Of a DNA stretch of 64,000 nt, positions 28,212-36,455 are shown in pieces. Numbering within the stretch: the first letter of the stretch is position 1; every line of letters begins with the position of its first letter. A program made the position numbers and the translations under genes. This stretch comes from Kolteria novifilia. GTDB taxonomy: Bacteria; Planctomycetota; Planctomycetia; Kolteriales; Kolteriaceae. The stretch is taken from positions 124,001-188,000 of the forward strand of contig CP036279.1 of assembly GCA_007748055.1 (NCBI GenBank). Direction: 5' to 3'. A model generated the notes under the pieces. The model made no database searches and was not told where the DNA came from. It saw nothing but the letters and a program-made list of their open reading frames with translations.

Positions 28212-28449
28212 TGCCCTGATTGGTTGATTCATTGCTCCGCAGACTCTTGGGTGCCATGCTCCACGCTTGCGTGGGCATGCGGGAAAGACCCACGCTTGCG
28301 TGGGCATGCGGGAAAGACCCACGCTTGCGTGGGCATGCGGGAAAGACCCACGCTTGCGTGGGCATGCGGGAAACGCCCACAATTGGGCAGTCCTCCGCAC
28401 GATCAGAGGGTCGAAATTGATGGAACGAACTCGCCAATCTGGACACTAG
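28208..28449 (+). repeat. Composite repeat element, copy A (most complete)
   Basis: 242 bp bounded by CTAG. The left end CTAGTGCCCTGATTGG and the right end CCAATCTGGACACTAG are inverted repeats matching at 14 of 16 positions, with weaker matching continuing about 18 nt inward. Inside are CTCTTGGGTGCCATGC, four 29-nt units beginning CACGCTTGCGTGGGCATGC at 28262, 28291, 28320 and 28349, and a distal segment shared with copies C and D. The first TAG is the stop codon of the upstream gene. No transposase is present. Confidence 0.8.
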
Positions 28450-28477
28450 AGCGAGGTCAAACGTCTCGCTTCGGGTT

Positions 28478-28540
28478 GCCCGTACTCACTGGCGGGCAAG
28501 CAGCCAGTGGTACCCGAAAACTTTAATGAACCGGTGCACT
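28478..28540 (-). repeat. CACTGGCTG-hairpin repeat
   Basis: On the minus strand it reads GTGCACCGGTTCATTAAAG, TTTTCGGGTACCACTGGCTG and then GCCAGTGAG, matching the copies at 25858 and 34270. The stem is CACTGGC/GCCAGTG (28487-28509). It follows composite copy A after 28 nt and is antisense to both flanking genes, unlike most repeats here. Confidence 0.65.
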
Positions 28541-28823
28541 TGTCGACCGCTCCCATCGCATCACCCGGACGAGGAATCGGATCGTCGCCTTCACGACTCG
28601 CTGAATGGCCCCGAAAGTGGCAGGTTTTCCCAAGCCGCCACCTCCGGCTGTTCCGCCGGTCGTAGCGATTCTCCCCTTTTTCTCAATTCTCCACTTCCTG
28701 CGACCGATTCCAATTGTGGGTGATTTACCACCGATTCTCGATGCCCCAAGCGGGGAAGGCGTGCGCAACGTCTCCAGGTGGGGGATGGATGCCCATGCCG
28801 GGCAGATCGGCAAGGAGTATGCG

Positions 28824-30698
28824 ATGGCGATGTTGACCCGCGGTGTTCAGGCTCCGGCGCGGCAAGCCGCTCGAGGCGGCTTCCAACCCTCTCTCGAAGC
28901 GCTCGAGAATCGATGGGTACCGGTCTTCATCGACAACGGCCTCGCCCCCGACTCGGTCGGCTACTTCGGCATCGACGTCGGCGATGGTGGCAATGGAATC
29001 AGCTCCTCGGTCACCGCGCAGGGCAACACGACCCTCATCACCGAAGGTCAGTGGATCTTCGACTATTTCCAGTACGTCGATGTCGGATCCGACGGCAACG
29101 CGGTCACGCTTCAGAGCACGACCGTCACGACGCCGGCCTTTCTCGACACCGACGGCTCGGTCGTCAGCCAGGGAACCTTCGCGGGGGCCAACGGCGATAT
29201 CAACTGGGAAGCGCGCACCTCCATTGCGCCGAATGGTGACACCGTCTTCACCGAAGTGACGTTCACGAGCGCATCGGCTCTCGGCGATCTCCAGGTGATC
29301 AGCTATCTCGACGAGGATGTTGGAGGCGTCTCCGATGACATTCTCGCTCCGTCGGGGACAGCGGGCGCGTCGAACTTCCAAGCCTTCACCCTCGACAATC
29401 CCGAACGAGTCGGCTTCAGCCAGGGCGGCATCTACTCGGATGGAACGCAACAGGTCAACGCGAACTACGATGGCTGGGCGGCGGACTCCTTCTCGAACTT
29501 GCGATCGGACATCACCGGCGGCGGCACCACTTATACCATCGATGGCAACATCAACACGACCAACCTTCCTCCCTTTGATGATCCCGACCTCGGCACCGTC
29601 TACGGCCCAGCCGACATCACCACCGCGTTCGCTTGGAGCGTCGACGAGACCGCGAATACCGCGACCGTCACGACCTTCCTTCGTCTGCTTTCGACCGACC
29701 CCTCGCAAGACGTCGACTCGATCACCTTGGAGCCGGACTTCCAACAACGCTGCACCGATCAAACCGCGACGATCACCGCCACGGTCCTCGACTTCGCCGG
29801 CGACCCGGTCTTCGGCGCGACGGTCGACTTCACGATCACCGGGGCGAATCCTCAAACCGTGTCGCTGACGACCAACATCTTCGGACAGGCCGTGCTCAAC
29901 TACACCGGGACAAACCCCGGCTTCGACGTCATCACCGCGACTTCGGGAAATGCCGACGCGACGGCGATCGTCGAGTGGATCGAGGATCCGATCGTTTCGA
30001 GTCTCTCCGGGCAGGTCTTCATCGACTTCAACAACGACGGCATTCGTCAGCCGGGCGAGCCGGGCTTGGCCGACACCCCGATCACGATCTCGGGCAACAC
30101 CTTCATCTGCCCGTTTGAAACGGTCGTCACGTCAACCGACGAGAACGGCAACTTCACCGTCAATCTCCCCGCTGGCGTCTACAACATCACGATCCAGCAA
30201 CCCGCGGCGTACATCCCCGGCCAGACCATCGTCGGGACCGCGGGAGGAACCATGGTCAACACGTCGACAATCGTCGACATCTCGCTGCCGGCGTTCACCG
30301 ACGGCGTCAACTACAACTTTGGCTTCCTCGGACTGCGGCCCGAGTTCGTCTCGAAGCGGTTCTTCTTCGCGTCGACGACCAACGACATCATCCCGGGCAA
30401 CATCACGCTCCCCGAGCAGACCGCGAGCGTCGACCTGACCGGCGCGGATCCGACGGCGACGGTCTCGACCCAGTTCCTCGGCTACACCGAAACCAGGACC
30501 GCGCCGCCAGTCAACGCCTCCACTCCCGTCGACGACGCGGGAACCACGAACATCACGACGACGGAGACGACCACCGACACCTCCACGACGACGGAGCGTC
30601 GGCGGCGACTTGGCGAGAACGAGGTCGATGAAGTTTGGGCCGAGTACGAAGAGGATGAGGATTCCGAGATCGATGACGTCGCCGAACTTCTTCCCTGA
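28824..30698 (+). CDS. Large secreted surface protein with LExLExRWVP motif and SdrD-B-like domain (paralogue 2)
   Basis: 624 aa. The ATG at 28824 is preceded by AAGGAG with the same 6-nt spacing as paralogue 1; the open frame upstream to 28605 is not coding by this test. The N-terminus has FQPSLEALENRWVP. The same order of domains follows: beta-rich domain, Ig-like domain (QRCTDQTATITATVLDFAG), SdrD-B-like domain (SGQVFIDFNNDGIRQPGEPG), a conserved LGLRPEFVSKRFFFAS segment and an acidic tail preceded by a Thr-rich linker. Tandem duplication with paralogue 1 is evident. Probably exported and cell-surface; ligand unknown. Confidence 0.88.
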   Translation: MAMLTRGVQAPARQAARGGFQPSLEALENRWVPVFIDNGLAPDSVGYFGIDVGDGGNGISSSVTAQGNTTLITEGQWIFDYFQYVDVGSDGNAVTLQSTTVTTPAFLDTDGSVVSQGTFAGANGDINWEARTSIAPNGDTVFTEVTFTSASALGDLQVISYLDEDVGGVSDDILAPSGTAGASNFQAFTLDNPERVGFSQGGIYSDGTQQVNANYDGWAADSFSNLRSDITGGGTTYTIDGNINTTNLPPFDDPDLGTVYGPADITTAFAWSVDETANTATVTTFLRLLSTDPSQDVDSITLEPDFQQRCTDQTATITATVLDFAGDPVFGATVDFTITGANPQTVSLTTNIFGQAVLNYTGTNPGFDVITATSGNADATAIVEWIEDPIVSSLSGQVFIDFNNDGIRQPGEPGLADTPITISGNTFICPFETVVTSTDENGNFTVNLPAGVYNITIQQPAAYIPGQTIVGTAGGTMVNTSTIVDISLPAFTDGVNYNFGFLGLRPEFVSKRFFFASTTNDIIPGNITLPEQTASVDLTGADPTATVSTQFLGYTETRTAPPVNASTPVDDAGTTNITTTETTTDTSTTTERRRRLGENEVDEVWAEYEEDEDSEIDDVAELLP

Positions 30699-30763
30699 CC
30701 TGGGAGAGGTCGAGAGGGAGCCGGTGGTGCCATCAAGGTGTCGCCGGAGTCGAGACACCGTCG

Positions 30764-30807
30764 ACGGTCACTGGCTGGCGAGCGGCCAGTGGTCCCCGAA
30801 CGTCGGA
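30764..30807 (-). repeat. CACTGGC hairpin between convergent genes
   Basis: Stem CACTGGC (30769-30775) pairs with GCCAGTG (30785-30791). On the minus strand it is preceded by CGTTCGGGGACCA, the same lead as the copy at 39992-40110. It lies between the stops of two convergent genes. Confidence 0.6.
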
Positions 30808-30820
30808 TCTTGACAGAGTC

Positions 30821-31090
30821 CTACGAGATCAGCGCGACCACGATGCCGATGGCGATGCAGATCGCCACGAAGATCGCGCTGGCGGCACATCCCTGACTAC
30901 TGGGAGGCTCGATACCGTGCTTGGCGGCGATCGCCTCGACGGCCTCCTTCGCCTCCTTCAGCCCCGCTCCGGTATGTTCGCGAACAAGCTTGATGGCCTG
31001 AATCTTGCGGCCTTCGCGAAGGAGATCGAGTACTTCCTGGCCTACGGGATCGGTAGGCCCGTCTTCCTCGCTGAATGGATCGTCGACCAC
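30821..31090 (-). CDS. Ribosomal L7/L12 C-terminal-domain-like small membrane protein
   Basis: 89 aa from GTG at 31090, preceded by GGGGA. Residues about 17-60 match the L7/L12 C-terminal fold (EVLDLLREGRKIQAIKLVREHTGAGLKEAKEAVEAI; the central helix of L7/L12 has the same Lys-rich pattern). Residues 69-88 are one membrane helix at the C-terminus. It is not the ribosomal stalk protein, since it lacks the N-terminal dimerisation region and is membrane-anchored. The role is unknown; it may bind a partner protein at the membrane. It follows the TPR gene by 83 nt. Confidence 0.8.
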   Translation of the reverse strand: MVDDPFSEEDGPTDPVGQEVLDLLREGRKIQAIKLVREHTGAGLKEAKEAVEAIAAKHGIEPPSSQGCAASAIFVAICIAIGIVVALIS

Positions 31091-31173
31091 GTTAATTCCC
31101 CGCTACATCGTTCGGGCCCGCCTCGCCCCTCGACGCGAACCGAACGGACATGATCTCCAGTGGCATCCAAAGC

Positions 31174-32040
31174 CTACGGCTTGGAGGGCTCGACAGCCTC
31201 CTCGCTCACCTCGGACTCATTCGGAGCCGGCGGTGTTTCCTTGGCTTGCTCTTCCCCTTCTTCCTTGCTCTCCACGATCGGTTTCAGGGGTTGCGGCTCG
31301 CGATCACTGAGAAAGCCGAAGCGGGTGGCGGTGTTGAAGTCCTTCTTCGCCAACTCCTCCTTCCCGAGGGCCTTGTACGCGAGGGCCCGGTGAAAGAAGA
31401 GTTCGCCGATCCCCGCGTCCCGCGTCTGCGAGCGCCGCGCCTGATCCGAGAGCACCTTGTTGAAGTCCTCGAGCGCCTCGGGAACGCGGCCGGAGAGATA
31501 GAGAAGATAGCCGCGGGTGTCGATATACGCCGGCACGTCTCCGGCGATGTCGATGGCTTGGTTGACGTTTTCCATCGCCTCGTCCAAGTTCTCCTCCGCA
31601 AGCGCGAGGGCATAGGCGCGGTTGTTGAGGGCGAGATGATCGGTGGGATCGAGTTCGACCAATCGGTGGTAGGTCTTCGCGGCCTCTCCCGGCCGACTGA
31701 CCCGCATCAGGATCTCACCGCGCCACAGGAAGCCCGCTTTAGGGACGAGCTTGGCAAGTTCATCCGAGGCCTTGAGGGCGCCGTCGACATCCCCACGCTG
31801 TAGCCGGGAGATGATCTGGGCCTCGATTCGCATGGGGCGGTTGGCCGCCAAACGAGCCAGGCCGTCCTTGAAGTTGTCCGCGAGCTTGTCGCCGTATTCG
31901 GCGGCGAACGCGATCAGGACACCGAGGAATAGTACGAACATCAAGACAGCAATCCGGCCTGGAGTGATCTTCGCCCGATAGCGGGGCTTCTGGTCCTCGA
32001 ACTGCTCAGGGACCGGAAATCCGAACTCGTCGTATTCCAC
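31174..32040 (-). CDS. TPR-repeat membrane-anchored protein
   Basis: 288 aa from GTG at 32040, with GGGAGG 7 nt upstream; the open frame continues upstream without coding character. One membrane helix lies at about residues 28-48 (RIAVLMFVLFLGVLIAFAAEY). About four tetratricopeptide-like repeats follow (GALKASDELAKLVPKAGFLW, AAKTYHRLVELDPTDHLALNNRAYALALA, then VNQAIDIAGDVPAYIDTRGYLLY and further). A Glu/Pro-rich tail ends the protein. TPRs bind partner proteins, here in the periplasm or cytosol depending on topology. It is transcribed with the L7/L12-like gene. Confidence 0.85.
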   Translation of the reverse strand: MEYDEFGFPVPEQFEDQKPRYRAKITPGRIAVLMFVLFLGVLIAFAAEYGDKLADNFKDGLARLAANRPMRIEAQIISRLQRGDVDGALKASDELAKLVPKAGFLWRGEILMRVSRPGEAAKTYHRLVELDPTDHLALNNRAYALALAEENLDEAMENVNQAIDIAGDVPAYIDTRGYLLYLSGRVPEALEDFNKVLSDQARRSQTRDAGIGELFFHRALAYKALGKEELAKKDFNTATRFGFLSDREPQPLKPIVESKEEGEEQAKETPPAPNESEVSEEAVEPSKP

Positions 32041-32377
32041 GCTGATGCCTCCCGTCCGATGTTCCGGACCACTCTCACCCAGACGCGAAATCCTTCGAGT
32101 CCGCAATCGGGGGTGCGGAACTTGCGGTTTCGCCGTCCTACCAAGTGTATCGTTCCCAGGCCGCGATGAAAATCCAACACCCGAGCTAACCGCGCGTCGC
32201 GCCGACGTTGTGTCATCCCTCGGGCCGTATAGACTGACCACACGCCTTCCGGTTCGCGGCCGGTCTCCGCTTGGTTGCCCCTGCCGCCCCAACCCTGGGG
32301 GCACGGAACGTCGACGGTGACGACCTTGTGGCCATCGCGATCCCGACTGTCTTTCGCGGCGGAGGAGAACCCCCAGC
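32041..32377. other. Divergent intergenic region between TPR gene and asnB
   Basis: 337 bp without a supportable gene. Promoters for both divergent genes should lie here. No repeat unit or palindrome stood out. Confidence 0.35.
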
Positions 32378-34270
32378 GTGTGTGGTATCTGCGGCATTGT
32401 CTGGAGCGACCCGGAACGAAGGACCCCGGAAGGCCTGATCGAGCGGATGACTTATCGGCTTCATCATCGGGGGCCGGACGGTCAAGGCATCCACGCGACC
32501 CCGGGCGTCGCCCTTGGTCATCGCCGCCTCGCGGTCATCGATCCCAACCACGGTCGGCAACCGATTTCCAACGAAGACGAGACGATTTGGGTCACTTTTA
32601 ACGGCGAAATCTACAATTTCGCCCCGATTCGCCACCAATTAGAGCGTTTGGGGCACGTTTTTCGAACCAAAACCGACACGGAAGTCCTGGTCCATCTGTA
32701 TGAGCAGCACGGACCCGAGATGGTTCATCATCTCCGCGGCATGTTCGCGTTCGCCATCTGGGACTCCCGGGCGCGGAAGCTCTTTCTCGCGCGCGACCGC
32801 CTTGGGCAAAAGCCCCTCGTCTATTGGCAAGACGACCAGGGAATCCGTTTCGCCAGCGAGATCAAATCGCTCGCGGCCGAAGAGGGGTTTCCCAAGCAAC
32901 TCGATCCACTCGCGCTGGATGACTTTCTCACCCTCCAGTACGTCCCGGCCCCGAAGACCATCTTCCGCAACGTCTTCAAGCTCCCTCCCGCCCATACCGC
33001 CACCTTCGAGAACGGCGAACTCCGCCTGCAACGCTACTGGACCCCGCCCTATCAAGAAGAAGTCCGCCATAGCGAAGCCGAATGGATCGAGGAGCTGCAA
33101 ACCACCCTCGCCGAAGCGACCAAACTCCGCTTGATCGCCGATGTCCCGTTGGGCGCGTTCCTCTCCGGCGGGATCGACTCGACGATCGTCGTCGGCTTGA
33201 TGCGGCAATTCAGCGATTCGCCCGTCAAAACGTTCTCGATCGGCTTTCGGCAACGCGACTACGACGAGACTCCCTTCGCTCGCGAGGCATCCGACTTCCA
33301 CCGGACCGACCACGAAGAGTTCTTCGTCAATCCCGACGCGGCGGAGATCGTCGAGAAACTGACCCACTTCCACGACGAACCCTTCGGCGACAGTTCCGCG
33401 ATTCCCACGTGGTACGTCTCAAGACTGAGTCGACGGCACGTCACCGTGGCGCTCACCGGCGACGCGGGCGATGAGCTCTTCGGGGGCTACCCGCGCTATC
33501 AAGCCGTCAGGCTGGGAGAGTGGTTCGACCGAATGCCCGGCATCCTCCGGGACGCGGCCACTTGGAGCGGCTGGCAACGCCTTCCCGGGTCGAACGATCA
33601 GAAGTCCAAGACGCGGCGGTTCAAGCGTCTAGTCGAGAGCCTCGGCAAGGAGCCGAAGCAACGCTACGTCGAGTGGATTTCCATCCTCAATCGCTCGGCG
33701 CGCGATGCTCTCTATGATCCCGAATTCCAGCAGCAACTCAATGGCTACCGGGCGGAATCTCGGATCTTCGACCTCTACGACGAGCTGCCGGGGCGAGATT
33801 TCGTCACGAGGACGGGCTACGTCGATCTCCTGAGTTACCTGCCGGGCGACCTGCTGGCGAAAGTCGACATCGCCTCGATGGCGTGCGGGCTCGAATGCCG
33901 CAGCCCCTTTCTCGACCAGGAAGTCGTTGCCCTGGCCGGCCGGATGCCCGCGAGCATGAAGCTACGAGGCCTCAAAACCAAGCATCTTCTCAAGCAAGCA
34001 TTCGGCCACTTGATCCCGACGCGGCTTCTCAAACGCCCGAAAATGGGCTTTGGCGTCCCGATCCACGCCTGGTTTCGCAACGATCTGGCGGACATGACCT
34101 GCGATCTCCTGCTCGGACAAGAGGCACGACAGCGCGGCTGGTTCCGCCCCGAATACATCAACGGACTCATCGAAGAACATCTCAGTAAGCGTTGGGATCA
34201 CGGCTATCGCCTCTGGTCGCTGCTGATGCTCGAACTCTGGGCCCGCCGCTACCTCGACGCGACCGACTAG
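32378..34270 (+). CDS. asnB: Asparagine synthase (glutamine-hydrolysing)
   Basis: 630 aa from GTG at 32378 with GGAGGAG 10 nt upstream. The start is fixed by the processed nucleophile: MCGICGIVW places Cys2 at the glutaminase active site. An N-terminal class II glutamine amidotransferase domain (2 to about 215; HRGPDGQG, GHRRLAVID) is followed by the synthetase domain with the pyrophosphate loop LSGGIDS near residue 263. It makes asparagine from aspartate, ATP and glutamine; some relatives act in exopolysaccharide or peptide synthesis. The TAG stop overlaps a GTGCACTGG repeat. Confidence 0.95.
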   Translation: MCGICGIVWSDPERRTPEGLIERMTYRLHHRGPDGQGIHATPGVALGHRRLAVIDPNHGRQPISNEDETIWVTFNGEIYNFAPIRHQLERLGHVFRTKTDTEVLVHLYEQHGPEMVHHLRGMFAFAIWDSRARKLFLARDRLGQKPLVYWQDDQGIRFASEIKSLAAEEGFPKQLDPLALDDFLTLQYVPAPKTIFRNVFKLPPAHTATFENGELRLQRYWTPPYQEEVRHSEAEWIEELQTTLAEATKLRLIADVPLGAFLSGGIDSTIVVGLMRQFSDSPVKTFSIGFRQRDYDETPFAREASDFHRTDHEEFFVNPDAAEIVEKLTHFHDEPFGDSSAIPTWYVSRLSRRHVTVALTGDAGDELFGGYPRYQAVRLGEWFDRMPGILRDAATWSGWQRLPGSNDQKSKTRRFKRLVESLGKEPKQRYVEWISILNRSARDALYDPEFQQQLNGYRAESRIFDLYDELPGRDFVTRTGYVDLLSYLPGDLLAKVDIASMACGLECRSPFLDQEVVALAGRMPASMKLRGLKTKHLLKQAFGHLIPTRLLKRPKMGFGVPIHAWFRNDLADMTCDLLLGQEARQRGWFRPEYINGLIEEHLSKRWDHGYRLWSLLMLELWARRYLDATD

Positions 34271-34332
34271 TGCACTGGTCCATCTAACTTTTCGGGTGCC
34301 CCTGGCTGCTTGTCTGCCAGTGCCAAAGGGTT
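34270..34332 (+). repeat. CACTGGCTG-hairpin repeat abutting the asnB stop
   Basis: It reads GTGCACTGGTCCATC, TTTTCGGGTGCCCCTGGCTG, then GCCAGTGCCAAAGGGTTAGG. The first G is also the last base of the asnB TAG stop, and the junction is again CTAGTG as in composite copy A. The stem is CTGGC/GCCAG. Confidence 0.7.
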
Positions 34333-34714
34333 AGGGTCGCACGAACACCGACCTCAAGCTGGGGCAGAGCACGATCTTGGTCAGAGTCGCTCTCCATTTC
34401 CTCTCTTGATCGCTCACCGACGCCCAATCCGTGTTCGTTCTCGCGCGCTTCGGCGAACTTCCCCTCCTCCAAACCGGATTTCGACTCGCGGACATCACGG
34501 GTGTATCGGTCATGCGGGCGTAAGCTCACTCACGGCGGACAAATCGGGTCATATTTCGGCAAGATAGATTGAATAGGAAAGATGGAAAACACATGATGGC
34601 TGCGGGCTTGAGGAGGGCCGCAAAAGGTCCGATCGTAACGGTTTGCGACGGTTGACCGGCCCCTCCTCACGTCGTTTGGCCTGTATTTCACACGAGTCTG
34701 GTTTGGGGAAAGGG
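34333..34714. other. Intergenic region upstream of fabF
   Basis: 382 bp. An A/T-rich segment at 34545-34600 (CGGCAAGATAGATTG, AATAGGAAAGATGG) probably contains the fabF promoter. The remaining open frames are not convincing and nothing else was recognised. Confidence 0.35.
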
Positions 34715-35992
34715 ATGCGCAGGGTCGTCATCACCGGCATCGGCGTTGTCAGCCCGAACGGGAATACCACGGAAGAGTTCTGGGACGCCTGTGTAGAGGG
34801 CAGATCGGGAGTTTCGCGGATTGACCGATTCGACACGGACGGCTACCCAACGACGATTGGCGGACAAGTTAAGGGCTTCGATGTCAAGCCTTACGTAAAG
34901 AACCCCAAGTCACTGAAGGTGATGGGGCCTAACATCAAGTTCGCCGTCGGGGCGGCTCATCAAGCCGCGGCTTTTGCCGGCTTGTCCGACGACTCGCTCG
35001 ATCCGGCCCGCTTCGGCGTCTGCATGGGGTCGGGGGTCGTTCCCATGGAATTGGGAGAACTCGCCCCCGCGATCGCCGCTTGCATCGATCAAGACGGCGA
35101 GTTCGACCCTCAGAAGTTCGGGACGGTCGGACCCAACCACCTTCCACCACTTTGGTTGCTCAAGCAACTGCCGAACATGCTGAGTTCTCACTTGGCGATC
35201 CTGCATCATGCCGAAGGGCCGTGTATCACGGTCACCACGGCGTGTGCCGCGGGAACCCAAGCGATCGGGGAGGCCTTTCGGCTGATCGCCCGCGACGATG
35301 CGGACGTGATGCTCGCGGGTGGCTCCGACAGTCGTCTCGAACCGCTGATGCTTGTCGCCTACGCCGCCCTGGGAGCGCTCAGTCGCTCGCAGCGCCCGCA
35401 ACACGAAGTGAGCCGGCCGTTCGATCGCGAGCGGGACGGTTTCGTGCTCGGCGAGGGATCGGCGGTGCTCGTCCTGGAGGACTATGAGCGAGCCAAGAGG
35501 CGAGGCGCCAAGATCTACGCGGAGGTCCGAGGCTACGGATCCTCGTGTGACGCCTTCGGATTGACCCGACCTTGTCCGACGGGAATCGGGGCCGCCCGTT
35601 CCATGGAAGGGGCTTTGCGCGAAGCGAATCTCGATCGCGACGACATCGACTACATCAACGCTCACGGAACGAGCACCCGTCTCAACGACGAGATGGAGAC
35701 GATGGCGGTCAAGCGAGCCCTCGGCGCCGACGCCAAGCGGACTCCGATGAGCAGCATCAAGTCGATGATCGGCCATCTGATCGGCGCCGCCGGCGCCGTG
35801 GAAGCGGCGGCAACCGCCCTGACGATTTCCGAAGGGGTGTTGCCACCGACGATCAACCTGACCAATCCCGACCCGACGTGTGATCTCGACTACATTCCCA
35901 ACGAGGCGCGCGAACGACCGGTCAACTGTGCCCTTTCGAACTCCTTTGGCTTCGGCGGACAGAACGCGGCGGTGATTCTCAGCGCCGTCTAG
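34715..35992 (+). CDS. fabF: 3-oxoacyl-ACP synthase II (FabF-type ketosynthase)
   Basis: 425 aa from ATG at 34715 with a GGGGAAAGGG lead. The N-terminus MRRVVITGIGVVSP is typical of the family. Catalytic residues are Cys in TTACAAGT (about residue 173), His in NAHGTSTRLND (about 316) and His in IGHLIGAAGAVE (about 351); C-terminal NSFGFGGQNA also matches. It condenses malonyl-ACP with acyl-ACP in fatty acid elongation. No acyl carrier protein gene lies next to it, so a role in a special lipid or polyketide pathway cannot be excluded. Its TAG stop lies in repeat copy B. Confidence 0.93.
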   Translation: MRRVVITGIGVVSPNGNTTEEFWDACVEGRSGVSRIDRFDTDGYPTTIGGQVKGFDVKPYVKNPKSLKVMGPNIKFAVGAAHQAAAFAGLSDDSLDPARFGVCMGSGVVPMELGELAPAIAACIDQDGEFDPQKFGTVGPNHLPPLWLLKQLPNMLSSHLAILHHAEGPCITVTTACAAGTQAIGEAFRLIARDDADVMLAGGSDSRLEPLMLVAYAALGALSRSQRPQHEVSRPFDRERDGFVLGEGSAVLVLEDYERAKRRGAKIYAEVRGYGSSCDAFGLTRPCPTGIGAARSMEGALREANLDRDDIDYINAHGTSTRLNDEMETMAVKRALGADAKRTPMSSIKSMIGHLIGAAGAVEAAATALTISEGVLPPTINLTNPDPTCDLDYIPNEARERPVNCALSNSFGFGGQNAAVILSAV

Positions 35993-36232
35993 CAGTCCCG
36001 ATTGGTCCACTCATTGCCTAAGAACCTCCTGGGTGCCTCTTGGGTGACATGCCCACGCTTGCGTGGGCATGATCAGAAGACTCACGCTTGCGTGGGCATG
36101 ATCAGAAGACTCACGCTTGCGTGGGCATGATCAGAAGACTCACGCTTGCGTGGGCATGATCAGAAGACTCACGCTTGCGTGGGCATGATGGGCATGTGGA
36201 TCACGCTAGCCAATTGAGAACATGACACCCAA
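35989..36232 (+). repeat. Composite repeat element, copy B
   Basis: It begins CTAGCAGTCCCGATTGG at the fabF stop and contains TCTTGGGTGACATGC and five units beginning CACGCTTGCGTGGGCATG at 36054, 36083, 36112, 36141 and 36170, exactly 29 nt apart. The unit tail here is ATCAGAAGA instead of CGGGAAAGA. The distal conserved segment is missing, and only a degenerate right end (GCCAATTGAGAACATGACA) remains. Confidence 0.75.
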
Positions 36233-36455
36233 GGCTCTTTCAACGAGTGCGCCATCGGGGCGCCGAGTGGTCTCGGCTGACCGATCGCACACGTGATGTC
36301 CGCAAAGCATCACCTTGCCCCCTTTTCCCTTCTCCCCCTGTTGCATAAACAGGGCGGCATGACGCCTACGAGTCGCTAAAGCTCGATCGTCTCCGTCCCG
36401 AAGTCGCGGATCTTGCCTAGCAACGCGATCCCCAAGCGCGAAGAAGCGAGCGGCA

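Noticed and set aside
28262-28377. CRISPR array suggested by regular 29-nt repeats
   Set aside because: The repeats are directly tandem with no unique spacers, and no cas genes are in the window.
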